The notes under the pieces are model-generated. The model was not told the origin of the DNA. It made no database searches and worked only from the letters and a program-made list of their open reading frames with translations. 64,000 nt of DNA, taken from NCBI RefSeq assembly GCF_900091505.1, contig NZ_LT607409.1, forward strand, positions 6,820,001-6,884,000, written 5' to 3'. Origin of the DNA: Micromonospora chokoriensis (GTDB lineage: Bacteria; Actinomycetota; Actinomycetes; Mycobacteriales; Micromonosporaceae). Below, piece after piece: positions 9,583-17,296 of the stretch. Made by a program: the position numbers and the translations under genes. The first letter of the stretch is position 1. Every line of letters begins with the position of its first letter.

Positions 9583-11430
9583 ATGCCTGAGCTGCGATCG
9601 AGGACTTCCACACACGGTCGGACGATGGCCGGCGCCCGGGCCCTCTGGCGGGCCACCGGGATGACCGACGACGATTTCGGCAAGCCGATCGTCGCCATCG
9701 CCAACAGTTTCACCCAGTTCGTGCCTGGTCACGTACACCTCAAGGACATGGGTGGCCTGGTCGCCGACGCCGTCGCCGAGGCCGGCGGGGTGGGCCGGGA
9801 GTTCAACACCATCGCTGTCGACGACGGCATCGCGATGGGTCACGGTGGCATGCTCTACTCGCTGCCCAGCCGTGAGTTGATCGCCGACGCGGTGGAGTAC
9901 ATGGTCAACGCGCACTGCGCGGACGCCCTGGTCTGCATCTCCAACTGCGACAAGATCACCCCCGGGATGCTGCTGGCCGCGCTCCGGCTCAACATCCCGA
10001 CCGTCTTCGTCTCCGGCGGCCCGATGGAGGCCGGCAAGACGATGGCGATCGAGGGCGTGGTGCACAGCAAGATCGACCTGATCGACGCGATGATCGCCTC
10101 GTCGAACGAGACGGTCACCGACGAGCAGCTCGGCGAGATCGAACGCTCCGCCTGCCCGACCTGCGGCTCGTGCTCCGGCATGTTCACCGCCAACTCGATG
10201 AACTGCCTCACCGAGGCGATCGGGCTGGCGCTGCCCGGCAACGGCTCGACGCTGGCCACCCACGCCGCGCGACGGTCGCTCTTCGTCGAGGCCGGCCGCA
10301 CCGTCGTGGACATCGCCAAGCGGTGGTACGACGGCGACGACGACTCGGTGCTGCCACGCGTGGTGGCCTCCAAGGCCGCCTTCGAGAACGCGGTCGCCCT
10401 GGACGTGGCGATGGGCGGCTCCACCAACACCGTGCTGCACCTGCTCGCCGCCGCCCGGGAGGCGGAGATGGACTTCGGCGTCGCCGACATCGACGCGATC
10501 TCCCGGCGGGTGCCGTGCCTGGCCAAGGTCGCGCCCAACTCCCCGAACTACCACATGGAGGACGTGCACCGGGCCGGCGGCATCCCCGCGATCCTCGGCG
10601 AACTGGACCGGGCCGGGCAGCTCAACCGGGACGTGCACGCCGTGCACTCCCCCTCGCTGGCGCAGTGGCTGGCCGACTGGGACGTCCGCGGCGGCTCCCC
10701 CAAGCCGGAGGCGGTCGAGCTGTTCCACGCCGCGCCGGGTGGCGTGCGTACCGTCGAACCGTTCTCCACCACCAACCGGTGGTCGTCGCTGGACACCGAC
10801 GCGGCCGGTGGCTGCATCCGCGACCGCGACCACGCCTACTCCGCCGACGGCGGGCTGGCCATCCTGCACGGCAACCTGGCACCGGCCGGCAGCGTGGTGA
10901 AGACCGCCGGCGTGCCGGACGACTGCCTGACCTTCCGCGGCCCGGCGAAGGTGTACGAGTCGCAGGACGACGCGGTGACCGCGATCCTCGCCAAGCAGGT
11001 CGTCGCCGGGGACGTCGTGGTGATCCGGTACGAGGGCCCCAAGGGCGGTCCCGGTATGCAGGAGATGCTCTACCCCACCTCGTTCCTCAAGGGACGCGGG
11101 TTGGGCCGCTCCTGTGCGCTGCTCACCGACGGCCGTTTCTCCGGTGGCACCTCCGGTCTCTCCATCGGGCACGTCTCCCCCGAGGCCGCCTCGGGAGGGC
11201 TGATCGCCCTGGTGCACGACGGTGATGAGATCGTCATCGACATCCCGAGCCGGTCGATCTCCCTCAACGTGCCGGAGGACGAGCTGGAGGCCCGACGGGT
11301 GGCGGAGGAGAAGCGCGACAAGCCGTACACCCCGACCGACCGGCAGCGCCCGGTGTCGGCGGCGCTGCGCGCGTACGCCTCGATGGCCACGTCGGCCAGT
11401 GACGGCGCCTACCGCCGCGTCCCGGAGTGA
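9583..11430 (+). CDS. ilvD: Dihydroxy-acid dehydratase
   Basis: Dehydrates 2,3-dihydroxy acids to 2-keto acids, the step after IlvC, with an Fe-S cluster. The start MPELRSRTSTHG at 9583 matches the usual start of actinobacterial IlvD and gives 615 aa; an ATG 12 bases earlier is possible. Cluster cysteines lie in SNCDKITPGM and CPTCGSCSGMFTANSMNCL, with the conserved DGRFSGGTSGLSIGHVSPEA near the C-terminus. It is divergent from the GGDEF-EAL gene and not in the ilvBNC operon. CATGCT seven bases before the ATG suggests a leaderless transcript. A 15-bp hairpin follows. Confidence 0.97.
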   Translation: MPELRSRTSTHGRTMAGARALWRATGMTDDDFGKPIVAIANSFTQFVPGHVHLKDMGGLVADAVAEAGGVGREFNTIAVDDGIAMGHGGMLYSLPSRELIADAVEYMVNAHCADALVCISNCDKITPGMLLAALRLNIPTVFVSGGPMEAGKTMAIEGVVHSKIDLIDAMIASSNETVTDEQLGEIERSACPTCGSCSGMFTANSMNCLTEAIGLALPGNGSTLATHAARRSLFVEAGRTVVDIAKRWYDGDDDSVLPRVVASKAAFENAVALDVAMGGSTNTVLHLLAAAREAEMDFGVADIDAISRRVPCLAKVAPNSPNYHMEDVHRAGGIPAILGELDRAGQLNRDVHAVHSPSLAQWLADWDVRGGSPKPEAVELFHAAPGGVRTVEPFSTTNRWSSLDTDAAGGCIRDRDHAYSADGGLAILHGNLAPAGSVVKTAGVPDDCLTFRGPAKVYESQDDAVTAILAKQVVAGDVVVIRYEGPKGGPGMQEMLYPTSFLKGRGLGRSCALLTDGRFSGGTSGLSIGHVSPEAASGGLIALVHDGDEIVIDIPSRSISLNVPEDELEARRVAEEKRDKPYTPTDRQRPVSAALRAYASMATSASDGAYRRVPE

Positions 11431-11442
11431 CCGCCGCCCGCT

Positions 11443-11481
11443 GATACCGGGGTGTCCCACTGGCTCGGACACCCCGGTATC
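11443..11481 (+). terminator. ilvD terminator
   Basis: A perfect 15-bp stem, gataccggggtgtcc (11443-11457) with its complement (11467-11481), and a 9-base loop, starts 12 bases after the ilvD stop. Confidence 0.75.
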
Positions 11482-11570
11482 GGCGAAACACGGTCCCCGG
11501 ATGTCGGTCGGGTGGGCTAGCGTGTCGTCGATCAATTCGGGGGAAGCCCGGATTCCTGCGGGGAAGAGGC

Positions 11571-12419
11571 GTGTACGTGGCATTTGGCAAGAAGTCCGTG
11601 GCGGTGGCGGTCTCGGCGCTCACCGTGTTCGCTGTCTCCGCCTGCGGCACGACGTCCGGCGGGTCCGGCGGTTCCGACGCCGCCAAGCAGCCCAGCGTTC
11701 TTGAGCTGTTGGCCAGTGACCTGAAGGGGTCGCTGCAGAAGACCGCCGACGCCACCACCAAGAGTGACTCGGTGACCGTGAGCATGACGGGCACCGCAGG
11801 CGGCGAGAAGGTCGAGATGAAGGGCGTCATCGACCTCGGCGACCCGGTCAAGGCCGAAATGACGACGAAGGACCCGAAGGGCGCCTCGACTGTCGTCCGG
11901 ATGATCGGCGGGGTCGTCTACGTCGAGATTCCGGCGGAGGACCGCGCGGACATGAACGGCAAGCGCTGGATGAAGATGGACCTCAGCGAAGCCGGCAAGC
12001 AGGCGGGGATGAACGTCGGCAAGCAGTTCGAGGACATCGACCCGACCAAGCAGGTCAAGACCCTGCTCGCCACCGAGGGCACGAAGGTGGTCGGGCAGGA
12101 GACGGTGAACGGGGCGGCCACCGTCCACTACACCGTCACCGTGCCGGTGGCGACCCACCTTGAGCAGATCGACGCGAAGCTGCGGGCTGGCGTCGAGCAG
12201 CAGATGACCAAGATGGGCGTCAAGGAGATCATCACCGACCTGTGGGTCGACGAGCAGTACCAGCCCCGCCGGGCGGCCATGAAGATGGGCCCGTTGGGCG
12301 ACCTGGTGATGGACTACACCGACTACGGCAAGGCGGTGACGGTTGAGGAGCCGCCGGCGGCGGAGACCCTCGACTTCGCCGAGATGCTCAAGGGTCTGCA
12401 GGGCCTGACCACGAGCTGA
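11571..12419 (+). CDS. Secreted lipoprotein, LppX/LprG-like fold suspected
   Basis: 282 aa with a Lys-containing N-terminus, a hydrophobic stretch and the lipobox VSAC (Cys25), so it should be exported and lipid-anchored. A Gly/Ser linker follows. The body has Thr-rich beta-strands (KSDSVTVSMTGTAGGEKVEM, GGVVYVEIPAE, GKRWMKMDL, VHYTVTVPV) typical of actinobacterial lipoproteins of the LppX/LprG type, which carry lipids or hydrophobic ligands; that link is by pattern only. GTG 11571 or 11577 may be the start; GGGAAGAGG lies before both. It stands alone between two strong terminators. Confidence 0.75.
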   Translation: MYVAFGKKSVAVAVSALTVFAVSACGTTSGGSGGSDAAKQPSVLELLASDLKGSLQKTADATTKSDSVTVSMTGTAGGEKVEMKGVIDLGDPVKAEMTTKDPKGASTVVRMIGGVVYVEIPAEDRADMNGKRWMKMDLSEAGKQAGMNVGKQFEDIDPTKQVKTLLATEGTKVVGQETVNGAATVHYTVTVPVATHLEQIDAKLRAGVEQQMTKMGVKEIITDLWVDEQYQPRRAAMKMGPLGDLVMDYTDYGKAVTVEEPPAAETLDFAEMLKGLQGLTTS

Positions 12420-12427
12420 CCAGCCAT

Positions 12428-12478
12428 AACGGCACTGCCCGGCCAGCGCGGAGACGCGTTCGGCCGGGCAGTGCCGTT
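12428..12478. terminator. Strong hairpin after the lipoprotein gene
   Basis: A perfect 17-bp stem (12428-12444 with 12462-12478), loop of 17, lies between the lipoprotein stop and the convergent gene ending at 12519, so it can act in both directions. Confidence 0.75.
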
Positions 12479-12518
12479 CCCGGGCCCTCGTCGCGCCCCG
12501 CTGGCAGCCGATCCCGGG

Positions 12519-14150
12519 TCAGCCGAGTTCGCGCAGGTCGAGGGCTTCGGCGAGGAGGCGTACGCCGTCCTCGTCGTGTCGGTGCACAGTGCAGCCGGCG
12601 CGGGTGAAGCGCACGGTGACCACCTGCCCGGCGTGCCGGGCGGCCAGCCGCCACAGTTCCGGCTCGGGGTCGACGACGTCGCGCGGTCCCGAACGGGGCA
12701 CCGGGATCGGCGCTGTCGGGTCGGTCGGGGCAGCCGCGGCGACGGCGTCGGTCAGGCACTCGATGCACCAGGCGAGCGCGGCGGCCAGGCTCGGCCGGTG
12801 GGGAACGTCGTCGGGGCGGACGGGTGCGGCGAGCGGCTGCACCTGCACCGACCAGCGCACTCCGTCGGTGAGCAACGGGTCACCCGCGTGGCGCCGCAGG
12901 TCGGTGACGGTGACCGACACGGTCTGGTGCAGACGGTGGTTGCCGCTGCAGGTGAAGCAGGGCAGCGCGGACGGGCGCAGGCCGGCGCCGCAGCAGTGCG
13001 GGCAGTCGGGGTCGGCGGGGCGCCCGCCGAGCCGGCAGTCGCAGGCGCGCAGCCGGCTGGGTGGCCGACAGTCCGGGCAGGGCCGCCCGGCGACGGGTTC
13101 ACCCAGCCAGGGCGGGTCGGGTGGTGCGTAGCCGCGGGTCACCGGCACATCCACGCGGCGAAGCACCTGACCGGTGGGTTGCTCCGCGAAGGTCTCCACC
13201 GGCTCACCGGGGCGAAGGGTGGTGTGCCACCACCGGCCGTTGCGCCAGAGGGCCTGCGCGCCGGGCAGTTCGTCGCCGTTGGTCGCGTCGATGCAGTCGG
13301 CCAGGACGCGGCGTTCAAGCTGGTCGACGTCCACCTCCGGGTCGGCGGGTGGACGCGGCGAGTCGGGGCGCAGTAGTCGGGCGGCGGCCGCCAGGCCGCG
13401 CTCGGCGAGGCCGGTGAGTGCGGCGGTCGCGGAGGTGGAAGCCAGCACCTCCGGCAGGTCCCGATACCCGCCGGGCAAGCCGGACGGCACCGGGGAGCCA
13501 GGCACCTCGTACCGGACGGTCCACCCGAACCCCGCGCCGTGCCGGCGGGCCTCGACGACCAGGTCGAGCAGGAGCAGGTCGGCCAACGCGCAGAGCCGGG
13601 CCAGCCGGGCGGCCGGGTCGACGGTCGGCGCGACCGTGGATCGGCCGAGCACCAGCCGCCAGGCTGCGTGGTCGGCCCGCAGGATGGCCTGCGCCTCCAG
13701 CTCGTGTCGTCGCATCGCGGGCAGGTCGGGTCGCCACTCATTGGTCAGCCACAGCGATGGCGCGTCGGCTTCGGCCACGACCGCGCCGACAGTGGCGGCC
13801 AGGTCGCGTACCCGGGAAGCAAGGTCGACCACCCAACGGCCCGCCGGGTCGCGGTGGGGGTGGAGGCTGCCGGGCACGACCTGCTGGGACGCGACAGCGC
13901 CGGTGTCCAGGTTGGCGACCGAGACCACGAGCTGCGCCCGCCGCCGGCCGCGCCGGCCGCAGCGATAACAGGGGTACGCGACGTGGCCCGCGCCGCGACA
14001 CTGCTCGCAGCTCCGGTATGCCTCCCGAGGCGGCCCGAGCACGTCGGCGTCGGCGAGGAACCGGTCGCCGTAGGTGGTGCACCGGCACGGTTCCAGTGTG
14101 AAAGTCATCCCGTCGCAGTCCGGGCAGACGACGACGGGCGCGGCGGTCAC
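12519..14150 (-). CDS. Zinc-ribbon (DnaJ-type cysteine-rich) protein of unknown function
   Basis: 543 aa from GTG 14150, which overlaps the upstream stop as GTGA; two earlier in-frame starts are possible. Near the N-terminus are CPDCDG and CEQCRGAGHVAYPCYRCG, and in the middle CPDC, CDC, CPHCCGAG and CFTCSG: two clusters of CxxC pairs with the CxxCxGxG spacing of DnaJ zinc domains. Between and after them are alpha-helical stretches and an Arg-rich C-terminus with no enzyme motif I recognise. It is the last gene of a tightly overlapping three-gene operon with a DivIVA-domain gene, divergent from an XRE regulator. It may be a structural or nucleic-acid-binding factor; no function is claimed. 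Confidence 0.75.
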   Translation of the reverse strand: MTAAPVVVCPDCDGMTFTLEPCRCTTYGDRFLADADVLGPPREAYRSCEQCRGAGHVAYPCYRCGRRGRRRAQLVVSVANLDTGAVASQQVVPGSLHPHRDPAGRWVVDLASRVRDLAATVGAVVAEADAPSLWLTNEWRPDLPAMRRHELEAQAILRADHAAWRLVLGRSTVAPTVDPAARLARLCALADLLLLDLVVEARRHGAGFGWTVRYEVPGSPVPSGLPGGYRDLPEVLASTSATAALTGLAERGLAAAARLLRPDSPRPPADPEVDVDQLERRVLADCIDATNGDELPGAQALWRNGRWWHTTLRPGEPVETFAEQPTGQVLRRVDVPVTRGYAPPDPPWLGEPVAGRPCPDCRPPSRLRACDCRLGGRPADPDCPHCCGAGLRPSALPCFTCSGNHRLHQTVSVTVTDLRRHAGDPLLTDGVRWSVQVQPLAAPVRPDDVPHRPSLAAALAWCIECLTDAVAAAAPTDPTAPIPVPRSGPRDVVDPEPELWRLAARHAGQVVTVRFTRAGCTVHRHDEDGVRLLAEALDLRELG

Positions 14151-14398
14151 CGACACCGCCGGGACGCGCAGTGACCGTCGTGCTCCATCCGCCGCACGCA
14201 CCGCTTGCCGCCGTCGAGCGGCAGGTCGCAGAACACCCGGTGGCGTACGCCCTGCGCGTCCTCGGCGGACACCGTGGTCTCCCCAGCGTCCACCTCGGAC
14301 AGGAAGCTCAACGAGCGGGCCAGGGTGCCGGCGAAGTGCTGGGCCGCCGGCAGGTCAGCGGCGGTGAACGGCAGGTGCGCCACCCAGCGGGCGCTCAT
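14147..14398 (-). CDS. Small Cys/His-rich hypothetical protein, 83 aa
   Basis: ATG 14398 overlaps the stop of the upstream gene (ATGA) and its own TGA overlaps the next start (GTGA), so translation is coupled on both sides. The product MSARWVAHLPFTAADLP... ends in a basic Cys/His-rich tail (CDLPLDGGKRCVRRMEHDGH then CASRRC) that could bind a metal. No family is recognised. Confidence 0.7.
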   Translation of the reverse strand: MSARWVAHLPFTAADLPAAQHFAGTLARSLSFLSEVDAGETTVSAEDAQGVRHRVFCDLPLDGGKRCVRRMEHDGHCASRRCR

Positions 14399-14688
14399 CG
14401 GCGGGCCGCCAGGTCCTCGCGGGCCCGCCGGGACTGCCAGCACTTCAGCGCGTCCTTGATCCGCTCGGTTTCCCGCCGGCTGCTGCCCAGCGCCGCGTAC
14501 ACCTCGGCGAGGTCGTGGGCAACCCGGTCGAGGAACTCGGCGACCTCCACGGCGTCCACCCCACGTCGGCCGCGCCGGGTGAAGCTGCGGTCGCGGACCT
14601 GCCACGGCTTCAGGGGTACGTAGTTGGCCGCCCGGTAGAACGCCGGCCGGGGTGGCTCGGCCCGGAGATGACGGAGAAACGCGCGCAC
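14395..14688 (-). CDS. DivIVA-domain small protein
   Basis: The segment GVDAVEVAEFLDRVAHDLAEVYAALG followed by a short coiled coil (SRRETERIKDALKCW) is the N-terminal DivIVA-type dimer motif found in many short actinobacterial proteins tied to polar growth or membrane curvature. I chose GTG 14688 (VRAFLRHLRAE), about 97 aa, because relatives begin near this point; ATG 14751 or 14769 would add up to 27 residues. It heads the operon whose later genes overlap by ATGA and GTGA. Its role is not established. Confidence 0.7.
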   Translation of the reverse strand: MRAFLRHLRAEPPRPAFYRAANYVPLKPWQVRDRSFTRRGRRGVDAVEVAEFLDRVAHDLAEVYAALGSSRRETERIKDALKCWQSRRAREDLAARR

Positions 14689-14708
14689 GAAGCAGCACCA
14701 CCCTTCCT

Positions 14709-14744
14709 CGCAATTGTTCGACGTCCATTGGCGTGGGAATTGCG
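14709..14744. promoter_or_regulatory. Inverted repeat between the DivIVA-domain and XRE genes
   Basis: cgcaatt (14709-14715) and aattgcg (14738-14744) form a dyad with a 22-base spacer in the divergent promoter region. A TAAGGT box near 14774-14779 may be the -10 for the XRE gene. Confidence 0.35.
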
Positions 14745-14830
14745 CGTCCATCGCCGTTGTCGGGACCATCTTGTAAGGTCAGAGACACCATTGCAATGAA
14801 TGTCCAATCACACTGTTCCGGTATTTGCGC

Positions 14831-14848
14831 GCAACATTTCCCTGTTGC
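14831..14848. promoter_or_regulatory. Candidate operator in front of the XRE regulator
   Basis: gcaacatttccctgttgc is a dyad with 6-base arms and a 6-base spacer, and tgttgc occurs again at 14865-14870. It lies ~50 bases before the XRE start, where an autoregulatory site would be expected. Confidence 0.35.
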
Positions 14849-14895
14849 AGAACGGCTGTCGGGATGTTGCAAAACTCAACAGGAAGGAGAGCCGG

Positions 14896-15780
14896 GTGGC
14901 CGATGACATGGGCTCGACGGTGCCCCGACGCCAGCTCGGCAGGGCGCTGCGTGACCTGCGCACCGAGGCGGGGGCGACCCTCGACGCGGTCGCCGAGGCG
15001 CTGGAGTGCAGCCGCCAGAAGGTGTGGCGGATCGAGAGCGGGCTCGGTTCGGTGCGCGGCGTCGACGTCCGAGCGATGTGCGAGCTGTACGGGGCGACGG
15101 GCGAACTGACGCGGGCGCTGACCGCACTGGCCGGCGAGACGAAAGCGAAGGGGTGGTGGCACGCATACGGCGACGCCGTCCCGGAATGGTTCGAGCTGTA
15201 CGTGGGCCTCGAATCCGCCGCTTCGAGGCTTCGCTTCTACAAGAACAGTCTCGTGCCTGGCATCCTCCAAAGCCGCGACTACGCCCGGGGCATCTACCGC
15301 ATCGACCAGCCCGACATGAGCGACGACGACCGGGAGCGCGCGGTCGACCTCCGCCTACAACGGCAGTCCCTGCTGACCCGTCGTCTGCCACGGGCTCCAC
15401 AGGTGCAGGTGGTGCTCTGCGAGTCGGTGCTCCTCCGGCCGGTGGACGACGCCGAGACCATGGCCGGGCAACTCCACCACCTTCTGGCGATGACCCGGAT
15501 GTCGAACGTGTCGATTCGGATCTTGCCGCTCACTGCCGGCCCTCACTATGGTGCGGTGGGCGGCGAGTTCGTTCTTTTGGACTTTCCGCTCGGTAACCGA
15601 AGCACTCCCGAGCCGCCTGTGGTCTACAGCGAATCGTGGACAGGCTCGCTGTACCTCGACCGGCCCGCCGAATTCGCCGCCTACGAGAAGGTCTGGGCGG
15701 GGCTGCTCGACCGCAGCCTTGATGAGGGACAATCGTTCCAACTGATCAATAAGATCATCGGGGAGGTCCACCATGGCTGA
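14896..15780 (+). CDS. XRE-family regulator with DUF5753 sensor-like domain
   Basis: 294 aa. GTG 14896 follows AGGAAGGAG and gives VADDMGSTVPRRQLGRALRDLR; upstream in-frame ATGs have no such site. The helix-turn-helix lies at about residues 15-60 (AGATLDAVAEALECSRQKVW), and the rest (WFELYVGLESAASRLRFYKN, then LVPGILQSRDYAR and later RQSLLTRR) is the DUF5753 domain common in filamentous actinobacteria. Such genes are paired with a DUF397 protein and belong to developmental or antibiotic regulation circuits, as with the WhiJ-like loci of Streptomyces. The stop overlaps the DUF397 start by 8 bases. Confidence 0.92.
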   Translation: MADDMGSTVPRRQLGRALRDLRTEAGATLDAVAEALECSRQKVWRIESGLGSVRGVDVRAMCELYGATGELTRALTALAGETKAKGWWHAYGDAVPEWFELYVGLESAASRLRFYKNSLVPGILQSRDYARGIYRIDQPDMSDDDRERAVDLRLQRQSLLTRRLPRAPQVQVVLCESVLLRPVDDAETMAGQLHHLLAMTRMSNVSIRILPLTAGPHYGAVGGEFVLLDFPLGNRSTPEPPVVYSESWTGSLYLDRPAEFAAYEKVWAGLLDRSLDEGQSFQLINKIIGEVHHG

Positions 15781-15967
15781 TCTGACCGACGCCCACTGGC
15801 GCAAGAGCACCCGCAGCGGCGGCAACGGCGGCGAGTGCGTCGAAGTCGCCGACAACCTGCCCGGCCTCGTCGCCGTACGCGACAGCAAGGACCCGCACGG
15901 CCCTGCCCTCGCTTTCCCCCCTGCCGCCTGGGCCACGTTCGTCCAAGCGACCGACACCTTTCGCTGA
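15773..15967 (+). CDS. DUF397 protein, partner of the XRE regulator
   Basis: 64 aa: the start overlaps the end of the XRE gene by 8 bases. HWRKSTRSGGNGGECVEVAD then VAVRDSKDPHGPALAFPPAA and WATF is the complete DUF397 pattern. These small proteins work with the neighbouring XRE/DUF5753 regulator, probably by direct binding; the signal they respond to is unknown. A hairpin follows directly. Confidence 0.92.
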   Translation: MADLTDAHWRKSTRSGGNGGECVEVADNLPGLVAVRDSKDPHGPALAFPPAAWATFVQATDTFR

Positions 15968-15973
15968 GGCTTC

Positions 15974-16006
15974 GGTGGGTGCCCGGGAGTCGCCCGGACA
16001 CCCACC
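15974..16006 (+). terminator. Terminator of the XRE-DUF397 pair
   Basis: ggtgggtgcccggg pairs with cccggacacccacc (one mismatch) around a 5-base loop, 6 bases after the DUF397 stop. Confidence 0.65.
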
Positions 16007-16271
16007 CACCTTCGGGACGAAGCGTTCGAGATTGTTCGAGGTCCGTAAGGTCCGGCAGGGGCTTAGCAAGCTGGCACCACAACGCCAGCGGTCGGATCTA
16101 CCGCAGGTCAGCGCCTACTCAACGAGGCACCGGACGCGGCGGGGCATCTCGTCGTAGTGAGGCTGGTGGCGAGCATCGCCCTCCACCGGTCTGTTCATTC
16201 CATCCGCAAGGGAATAGTGAGGTTACGAGATCGCGAGCGTACGGACCGAGTTCAGCGACCTGCTCCGTGCG
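16007..16271. other. Promoter-bearing gap before the small-protein island
   Basis: No gene is supported here. attgttcgaggtcc at 16031-16044 repeats, with one change, attgttcgacgtcc at 14713-14726 on the other side of the XRE-DUF397 pair, and gttcgag occurs twice at 16024-16040. A TAAGGT box (near 16046) may be a -10. The stretch from 16230 is probably the true 5' end of the next gene (see that entry). Base composition is lower in GC than the flanks. Confidence 0.4.
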
Positions 16272-16664
16272 ATGGCACGGCGTGACTGGGACACGGTGGA
16301 CCAACTCCTCGACGGGTTGGAGACTTCCGGGTGGCACGGTGGTAACCAGGTGATCGGCCCTGCGTTCGCCATCGCGATCAACGATCGCTTCGCCGTCGGC
16401 CACTCTCCCACCGACGTCGCTCGTTTCGTGACCGAGACTCGTGCCCGGTTCCCTGGCGCTGAATCAGTCCCCACAGTGAAGATGGAAGGGCTCGCCCGCA
16501 CGGCCCTCGGTGAGGTCGGGCTGATCGACAGTCTCAGTCCGGAGACCGCCCTTCAGATGCAGATCATGTTCCTCGGCAAGCTTCTGCAAGACCGCGACCC
16601 CAACGAGGCGCAGTTGGAGGAGTTCATCGCCGACGTGGAGCAGACGGCTGCCGAGCACATGTAA
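16272..16664 (+). CDS. Hypothetical protein, family A of the small-protein island
   Basis: From ATG 16272 the protein has 130 aa: MARRDWDTVDQLLDGLETSG... AIAINDRFAVGHSPTDVARF ... ending LEEFIADVEQTAAEHM. It is clearly paralogous to the gene at 17933 (shared pattern FA(I/V)N.RF....P...(A/M)RFV...R...PG and a C-terminal acidic helix). The alignment needs ~14 more N-terminal residues, which exist in frame (IASVRTEFSDLLRAM) but have no ATG/GTG; ATC at 16230 sits seven bases after GAGG, and CTG 16260 is another option. It is all-helical, without signal or membrane segment. Function unknown. Confidence 0.7.
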   Translation: MARRDWDTVDQLLDGLETSGWHGGNQVIGPAFAIAINDRFAVGHSPTDVARFVTETRARFPGAESVPTVKMEGLARTALGEVGLIDSLSPETALQMQIMFLGKLLQDRDPNEAQLEEFIADVEQTAAEHM

Positions 16665-16755
16665 TCGGCAGGGCTGCATGCCACCTTCATCTCCGATAGT
16701 GTCCGTTCGACCACGCAAACGTGAACTCGTCGCGCGATCGTCGGACGGAGGCGGC

Positions 16756-17019
16756 ATGGCCAGCATCGAGGAAGTCAAGGCGGCGCTGATGCAGGCCGCC
16801 GAGCAGGGCAATGTGTCGGTTAACCAAATCCGTGCCGCCGCCGAGAACACCGAGCAGATGTTGACGCGGCTACGTGCCATCGCCGCCGGCACCGGGCACC
16901 CGACGATCGCCGAAGCCATCGCCCGAGGCGAGCAGAGCAAACAACGCCTGGCCGAGGCCATGACTCTGGTACAGGGCAGTTCGGAGGCTGCACGCCGCTA
17001 CATCGGCGTGCTCGGCTGA
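16756..17019 (+). CDS. Small helical protein, family B copy 1
   Basis: 87 aa from ATG 16756 (GGAGG 6 bases upstream); the frame is open further upstream but without support. The product MASIEEVKAALMQAAEQGN... ends AARRYIGVLG. Long amphipathic helices rich in Ala, Glu and Gln suggest a helical hairpin or bundle. It shares start pattern (S-x-x-x-V-K-A-A-L), length and the C-terminal RY(I/L/V)xxLG signature with the next two genes, so the three arose by tandem duplication. No known domain is recognised; the size recalls WXG100-like proteins, but the WXG motif is absent. Confidence 0.75.
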   Translation: MASIEEVKAALMQAAEQGNVSVNQIRAAAENTEQMLTRLRAIAAGTGHPTIAEAIARGEQSKQRLAEAMTLVQGSSEAARRYIGVLG

Positions 17020-17035
17020 ACACCGTGCCTCCACG

Positions 17036-17296
17036 ATGAGCCTCGGCGACGTCAAGGCGGCTCTCCGCGCGGCCATCGAAGCGGCCCGCCAAGGACAGGA
17101 AGTCTTCGATCAGGCCTCTGCCGAGGCGAAGACAGCGACCGCAGCGGCAGAAGCCATTCTGAATGACAGCCGAGACGAGGACGTGCGAGCCGTTTACCAG
17201 GCACTTGCCGCCGCGAGCGCGGAGGTTGAGCCGACCCGCCGCCGATTCGTCAACGCTGCCGAGCACGCGACCCGCTACCTCAAGCAACTCGGATGA
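17036..17296 (+). CDS. Small helical protein, family B copy 2
   Basis: 86 aa, ATG 17036, 16 bases after the previous stop and with no clear ribosome site, so it probably depends on coupling. MSLGDVKAALRAAIEAARQG aligns with copy 1, and the end ATRYLKQLG carries the family signature. It has no Cys, signal peptide or membrane segment. Its stop overlaps the start of copy 3 (ATGA). Confidence 0.75.
   Translation: MSLGDVKAALRAAIEAARQGQEVFDQASAEAKTATAAAEAILNDSRDEDVRAVYQALAAASAEVEPTRRRFVNAAEHATRYLKQLG

Noticed and set aside
9472..11583. N-terminal extension of the GGDEF-EAL frame across ilvD
   Set aside because: Antisense of ilvD with no hydrophobic or conserved segments; membrane helices begin at 9471.
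16678..16755. 26-residue extension of the first family B protein
   Set aside because: Arg/Pro-rich, no ribosome site, and the GGAGG before 16756 with family alignment gives a better start.
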